Below the pieces are notes generated by a model, which was not told where the DNA came from, did no database searches, and saw nothing but the letters and a program-made list of their open reading frames with translations. DNA of 64,000 nt from Amycolatopsis endophytica (lineage in GTDB: Bacteria > Actinomycetota > Actinomycetes > Mycobacteriales > Pseudonocardiaceae), in NCBI RefSeq assembly GCF_013410405.1, contig NZ_JACCFK010000001.1:3100001-3164000 (forward strand), given 5' to 3'. Shown here piece after piece: positions 61,014-64,000 of the stretch; positions within the stretch are counted from its first letter, which is position 1, and each line of letters starts with the position of its first letter. The translations under genes and the position numbers were made by a program.

Positions 61014-62603
61014 GTGACCGAAACCGTCGACGCGGTCGTCGTGGGGGCGGGCCAGAACGGGCTCGTCGCGGCCAACGTGCTCGCCGACGCCGGATGGAGC
61101 GTGCTGGTGCTGGAGGCCCAGCCCGAGCCGGGCGGTGCCGTGCGCAGCGCCGAGATCACCGCGCCCGGGTTCCGCAGCGATCTGTGCAGCGCGTTCTACC
61201 CGCTCGGCGCCGCGTCCCCGGTGCTGCGGGAGCTGGGGCTGGACTCCTACGGTCTGGTGTGGAAGCACGCGCCGCTGGTGCTCGCGCACGTCCTCGCCGA
61301 CGACCGGTGCGTGACGTTGTCGCGGGACGTCGACGAGACGGCCGCTTCGGTGGCTGGGTTCGCGGCGAAGGACGCCGACGCGTGGCGCGCCGCGTTCGAT
61401 CAGTGGCAGCGGGTGCGCCACGATCTGCTGGAATCCGTGCTGCGGCCGTTCCCGCCGGTGCGGTCCGCGTCGAAGCTGGTGCGCCGGATCGGGGTCGCCG
61501 AAACGCTCCGCCTCGTCCGGATGGTGACGCTGCCGGTGCGGCGTCTCGGTGAGGAACTGTTCGACGGCGAGGGCGCGAGGCTGCTGTTCGCCGGAAACGC
61601 CCTGCACACCGATCTCGGCCCGGACAACGCGGGCAGCGGGGTGTTCGGGTGGCTGCTGGGGATGGTGGGGCAGGATGTCGGTTTCCCGGTGCCGGAGGGC
61701 GGCGCGGACCGCCTGATCGCTGCCCTGGTGCGCCGGCTCGCCGACCGTGGTGGGCGGGTCGAGTGCAACCGGGCGGTGCGCAACGTGCTGATCGGGGGCA
61801 ACCGGGCGATGGGCGTGCGGGACGTGCACGGCGAACTGGTCCGGGCCCGGCGCGCGGTCCTGGCCGACGTGCCTGCACCTGCCCTGTACCGCGATCTGGT
61901 CGGCGAGGACCACCTGCCGTCCCGGCTGCTGTCCGATCTGGAACGCTTCCAGTGGGACAACGCCACGATCAAGGTCGACTGGGCGCTGTCCGGGAAGATC
62001 CCGTGGACTGCGGAGGAGGCGCGGCGATCGGGCGTGGTGCACCTCGACGCCGACCTCGACGGCCTCACCGGTTACGGCGCCGACCTGGCTCGCGCGCGCG
62101 TGCCCGACCGTCCGTTCCTGTTGCTGGGCCAGATGACCACGACGGACCCGGCGCGTTCTCCCGAGGGCACGGAATCGGTGTGGGCCTACACGCACGTGCC
62201 GCGAGGCGGACGCTGGGACCGGTCCCGCCTGGAGGCTTACGCGGATCGGATGCAAAATGTCGTGGAGCAGCGCGCACCCGGGTTCGGGGACCTGATCCGG
62301 GGAAGGTGCGTGCAGGGTCCCGCCGAGCTCGAATCACACGACCGGAACCTGTCCGAAGGCGCCATCAACGCCGGCACGGCGGCGATCCACCAGCAGTTCG
62401 TCTTCCGCCCGGTCCCCGGCCTCTCGCGCGCCGACACGCCAGTGGACAAACTCTTCCTGGCCGGCGCATCGGCCCACCCTGGCGGCGCGGTGCACGGAGC
62501 CGCAGGCGCCAACGCGGCCCGCGCGGCCCTGGCCAGGAACGGCGTTGCCGGTGGCCTCTACGGCGCGACGATCAAGGCCGCGAACCGCATGATCTACTCC
62601 TGA
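61014..62603 (+). CDS. FAD-dependent oxidoreductase, phytoene-desaturase-like
   Basis: A 529-aa flavoprotein starting at GTG. It has the FAD motif VVVGAGQNGLVAANVLADAG (about residue 8), followed by VLEAQPEPGGAVRS and, near the C-terminus, FLAGASAHPGGAVHGAAGANAA (FLAGASAHPGGAV). This fits the CrtI/PDSRE1-like group. No other carotenoid genes are near, so a pigment role is not supported. It is coupled to the upstream epimerase-type gene. Confidence 0.85.
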   Translation: MTETVDAVVVGAGQNGLVAANVLADAGWSVLVLEAQPEPGGAVRSAEITAPGFRSDLCSAFYPLGAASPVLRELGLDSYGLVWKHAPLVLAHVLADDRCVTLSRDVDETAASVAGFAAKDADAWRAAFDQWQRVRHDLLESVLRPFPPVRSASKLVRRIGVAETLRLVRMVTLPVRRLGEELFDGEGARLLFAGNALHTDLGPDNAGSGVFGWLLGMVGQDVGFPVPEGGADRLIAALVRRLADRGGRVECNRAVRNVLIGGNRAMGVRDVHGELVRARRAVLADVPAPALYRDLVGEDHLPSRLLSDLERFQWDNATIKVDWALSGKIPWTAEEARRSGVVHLDADLDGLTGYGADLARARVPDRPFLLLGQMTTTDPARSPEGTESVWAYTHVPRGGRWDRSRLEAYADRMQNVVEQRAPGFGDLIRGRCVQGPAELESHDRNLSEGAINAGTAAIHQQFVFRPVPGLSRADTPVDKLFLAGASAHPGGAVHGAAGANAARAALARNGVAGGLYGATIKAANRMIYS

Positions 62604-62763
62604 CGGGCGGAAACCGCCGCCCGGCAACCCAAGCGAGCCAAGACCGGCCCAGCGGTCACCTCGCCGCGCGACGGCGCGGTCCGGAGATCAAGGGATAGTC
62701 CCCGCCGGGCGGGCCGGTGACGGGATGACCACCCAGCGGGCTTCGTGCACGGCGCTGGCGCCG

Positions 62764-63201
62764 CTAATCGCGGTGTACGGCGATGTCCGCCAGGCGCTTG
62801 AGCGCTTCGGTGTTACGTGGGGCCAGCATCGCGGCCTGCACCGCGTTCGGCAGCACGCTCAACGGCCCCCGGATCAGCTTCTCGCCCATGGAGATCTCCG
62901 TGCCGCCCCCGTGATCGGCGGTCAGGGTGAGGGTGATCTTCGCGGCGCCGACCGGCCACAGGCGGGCCTCCAGTTCGAGCAGCTCGTTCTCCTCGACCGC
63001 CAGCACGCACGTCACGTCGCGGACGTTGACCGGCCACGGGCCGACGCTGTGATGGATCCGCGAACCGGTCCGGGGCCAGTGGCTGTCCACCTGCCTGATG
63101 TGCGCGGCGCCGACCACCCAGCTCGCGTAGGTCCAGCCGTCGGCCAGCACGGTGAACACCCGCTCGGGCGGGACGGGGACCTGACGACTCACCACGACCA
63201 T
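62764..63201 (-). CDS. SRPBCC-fold protein
   Basis: A 145-aa START-like fold protein from the ATG at 63201 (MVVVSRQVPVPPERVFTVLA). The W at WTYASWVVGAAHIRQV and the GSRIHHSVGPWPV segment are typical of polyketide-cyclase-like lipid or ligand binders. No catalytic residues are obvious, and the ligand is unknown. Confidence 0.78.
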   Translation of the reverse strand: MVVVSRQVPVPPERVFTVLADGWTYASWVVGAAHIRQVDSHWPRTGSRIHHSVGPWPVNVRDVTCVLAVEENELLELEARLWPVGAAKITLTLTADHGGGTEISMGEKLIRGPLSVLPNAVQAAMLAPRNTEALKRLADIAVHRD

Positions 63202-63246
63202 GTCTGGGCTCACCGGTGGCGAGTACCCCGGCCGCGCGGAAAGCAA

Positions 63247-63612
63247 TCAGCTCGCTTCGGTCGCGGGCGGGGCCACGGCCTCGTCCAGGGAACCCGTGAT
63301 CCGCAACTGCTCGTCGAGCCGGGTGACCTCCAGCGGGCGCAGCACGGCACGGCTGGTGGCCACCACCCGCAGCTCCAGCGAGTTTTCCTGGCACTTCTGC
63401 TGCGCGCTCACCAGCAGGCTCAGCCCGATGCTCCCCAGGAACGACACCCCCGACAGGTCGACCACCACGGGGCCGGGTGGCTGGGCGTCGGCACAGGCGG
63501 ACTGCACCTCGGCCTCCAGGTCCGGCGCACTGGTCAGATCGACGTCACCGACCGCCGAGACCACGATGGCTCCGTCGATGAGGCGTCGCGTGACACGCAA
63601 CTCGGTGGTCAC
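63247..63612 (-). CDS. STAS-domain anti-sigma-factor antagonist
   Basis: A 121-aa single STAS domain (AVGDVDLTSAPDLEAEVQSA; VVVDLSGVSFLGSIGLSLLV). The phosphorylatable Ser normally sits in D-S-S/T-G. Here the loop reads LGSIGL, so the Ser remains but its neighbour is Gly. It would be antagonist to an anti-sigma kinase, and a serine-kinase-like gene begins 248 bp away on the other strand. Confidence 0.85.
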   Translation of the reverse strand: MTTELRVTRRLIDGAIVVSAVGDVDLTSAPDLEAEVQSACADAQPPGPVVVDLSGVSFLGSIGLSLLVSAQQKCQENSLELRVVATSRAVLRPLEVTRLDEQLRITGSLDEAVAPPATEAS

Positions 63613-63859
63613 CCGAGATACCTCCTACCGTCGTCGTTCGCCGCGTCCTGCCGTCGGCGGGCCCAGAAGGAAGCTGCACGGTCACCCGGGGAACCGCCGC
63701 CACGGCAACAGGCTGGCGGCTCAACCGTCCGACGATCCTAACCGGCACTCACCGCGAGTGAGGACCGGGTCGGAATGTGTGTATCCATCCCCCGATGGGG
63801 AACCACCGAGGTAGACGCATGGCGAGCAGGAACCACTGGCGGGAGGACCGGGAGGACAC

Positions 63860-64000
63860 GTGAGGACCGACGGTGCCCATCGCCCGACTCAGCACCATAC
63901 CGAGCCGTTCCCGTGGCGGCGCGCCGTGACGCGGTTGCCGGAGGACGCACCGGCGGCCGGGCAGGCCAGGGAGTTCGCCACCTCGGCGCTCCAGGTGTGG
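63860..64000 (+). CDS. Start of ATP-binding anti-sigma-like protein (cut by window)
   Basis: A GTG-started frame of 47 codons runs off the window. The segment AVTRLPEDAPAAGQAREFATSALQVW resembles the first helix of RsbW-type HATPase proteins in its PEDAPAAGQAREF part. The site GGGAGGACCGGGAGGA lies upstream. It could be the partner kinase of the STAS protein, but too little is visible to be sure. Confidence 0.55.
   Translation, partial: MRTDGAHRPTQHHTEPFPWRRAVTRLPEDAPAAGQAREFATSALQVW

Overview
The window is very GC-rich and dense with GTG starts and 4-bp stop/start overlaps. It carries typical actinomycete genes: a fused FbiC for F420, DevR/DevS-type sensors, LCP, GAF-ANTAR and STAS proteins, and a FUSC transporter. 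A Pseudonocardiaceae member such as Amycolatopsis fits best. This is an inference from gene content and style, not from a marker gene.

Region 1 (1-8.1 kb) is a lower-GC, horizontally acquired-looking glycopeptide-resistance island: vanH, a VanA-type ligase gene, vanX, a C39-like peptidase gene and a second murG on the plus strand, with vanR/vanS on the minus strand. The five plus-strand genes were joined by 4-bp overlaps, so they were once a single coupled unit. The island is visibly decaying. A 1402-bp IS256-family element with perfect 8-bp target duplications splits the ligase gene. vanR has a frameshift and has lost the DNA-recognition helix. An IS630-family remnant lies at the left edge. 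A shared 55-bp regulatory block sits upstream of vanH and, as an apparent orphan copy, beyond vanR.

Region 2 (8.4-24.9 kb) begins with a tRNA reading CUA. It continues through a TetR/Baeyer-Villiger monooxygenase pair, an XRE regulator, an LCP cell-wall ligase, a phospholipase A2/acyltransferase fusion, a diguanylate cyclase, an MFS exporter, an SDR, an acyl-CoA ligase and kynureninase. Between the cyclase and the MFS gene lie three perfectly spaced (73 bp) mini-ORFs with strong Shine-Dalgarno sites, encoding near-identical hexapeptides. This is the least explained item in the window.

Region 3 (24.4-35 kb) holds a VOC-family pseudogene, a DevR/DevS-like pair with a DosR-type box before a PPOX-family gene, dfrA-thyA, an MFS/TetR pair with a palindromic operator, an inositol-phosphatase-like gene, an FBP-domain gene and fbiC.

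Region 4 (35-48 kb) is accessory. It has an IS1634-like transposase gene with altered catalytic residues, an MFS/LysR pair, a frameshifted Bcr-type transporter, recQ, a Nudix gene, a copper-storage-like protein, and an IS5-family element inserted exactly where two convergent genes shared their stop codons. A GH13 glucosidase and a site-2 protease follow.

Region 5 (48-64 kb) has a PfkB kinase, glycosyltransferases, a MaoC hydratase, DUF4383, a DNA methyltransferase-type repair protein, and a compact heptose cluster (HldE, GT9, GT2, BON-methyltransferase). It ends with a FUSC transporter, GNAT, GAF-ANTAR, an epimerase, an FAD oxidoreductase, SRPBCC, STAS and a truncated serine-kinase-like ORF at the window edge. 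A family of CGGCCAACACG-type intergenic repeats recurs at three gene ends (32.3, 51.1 and 58.7 kb).
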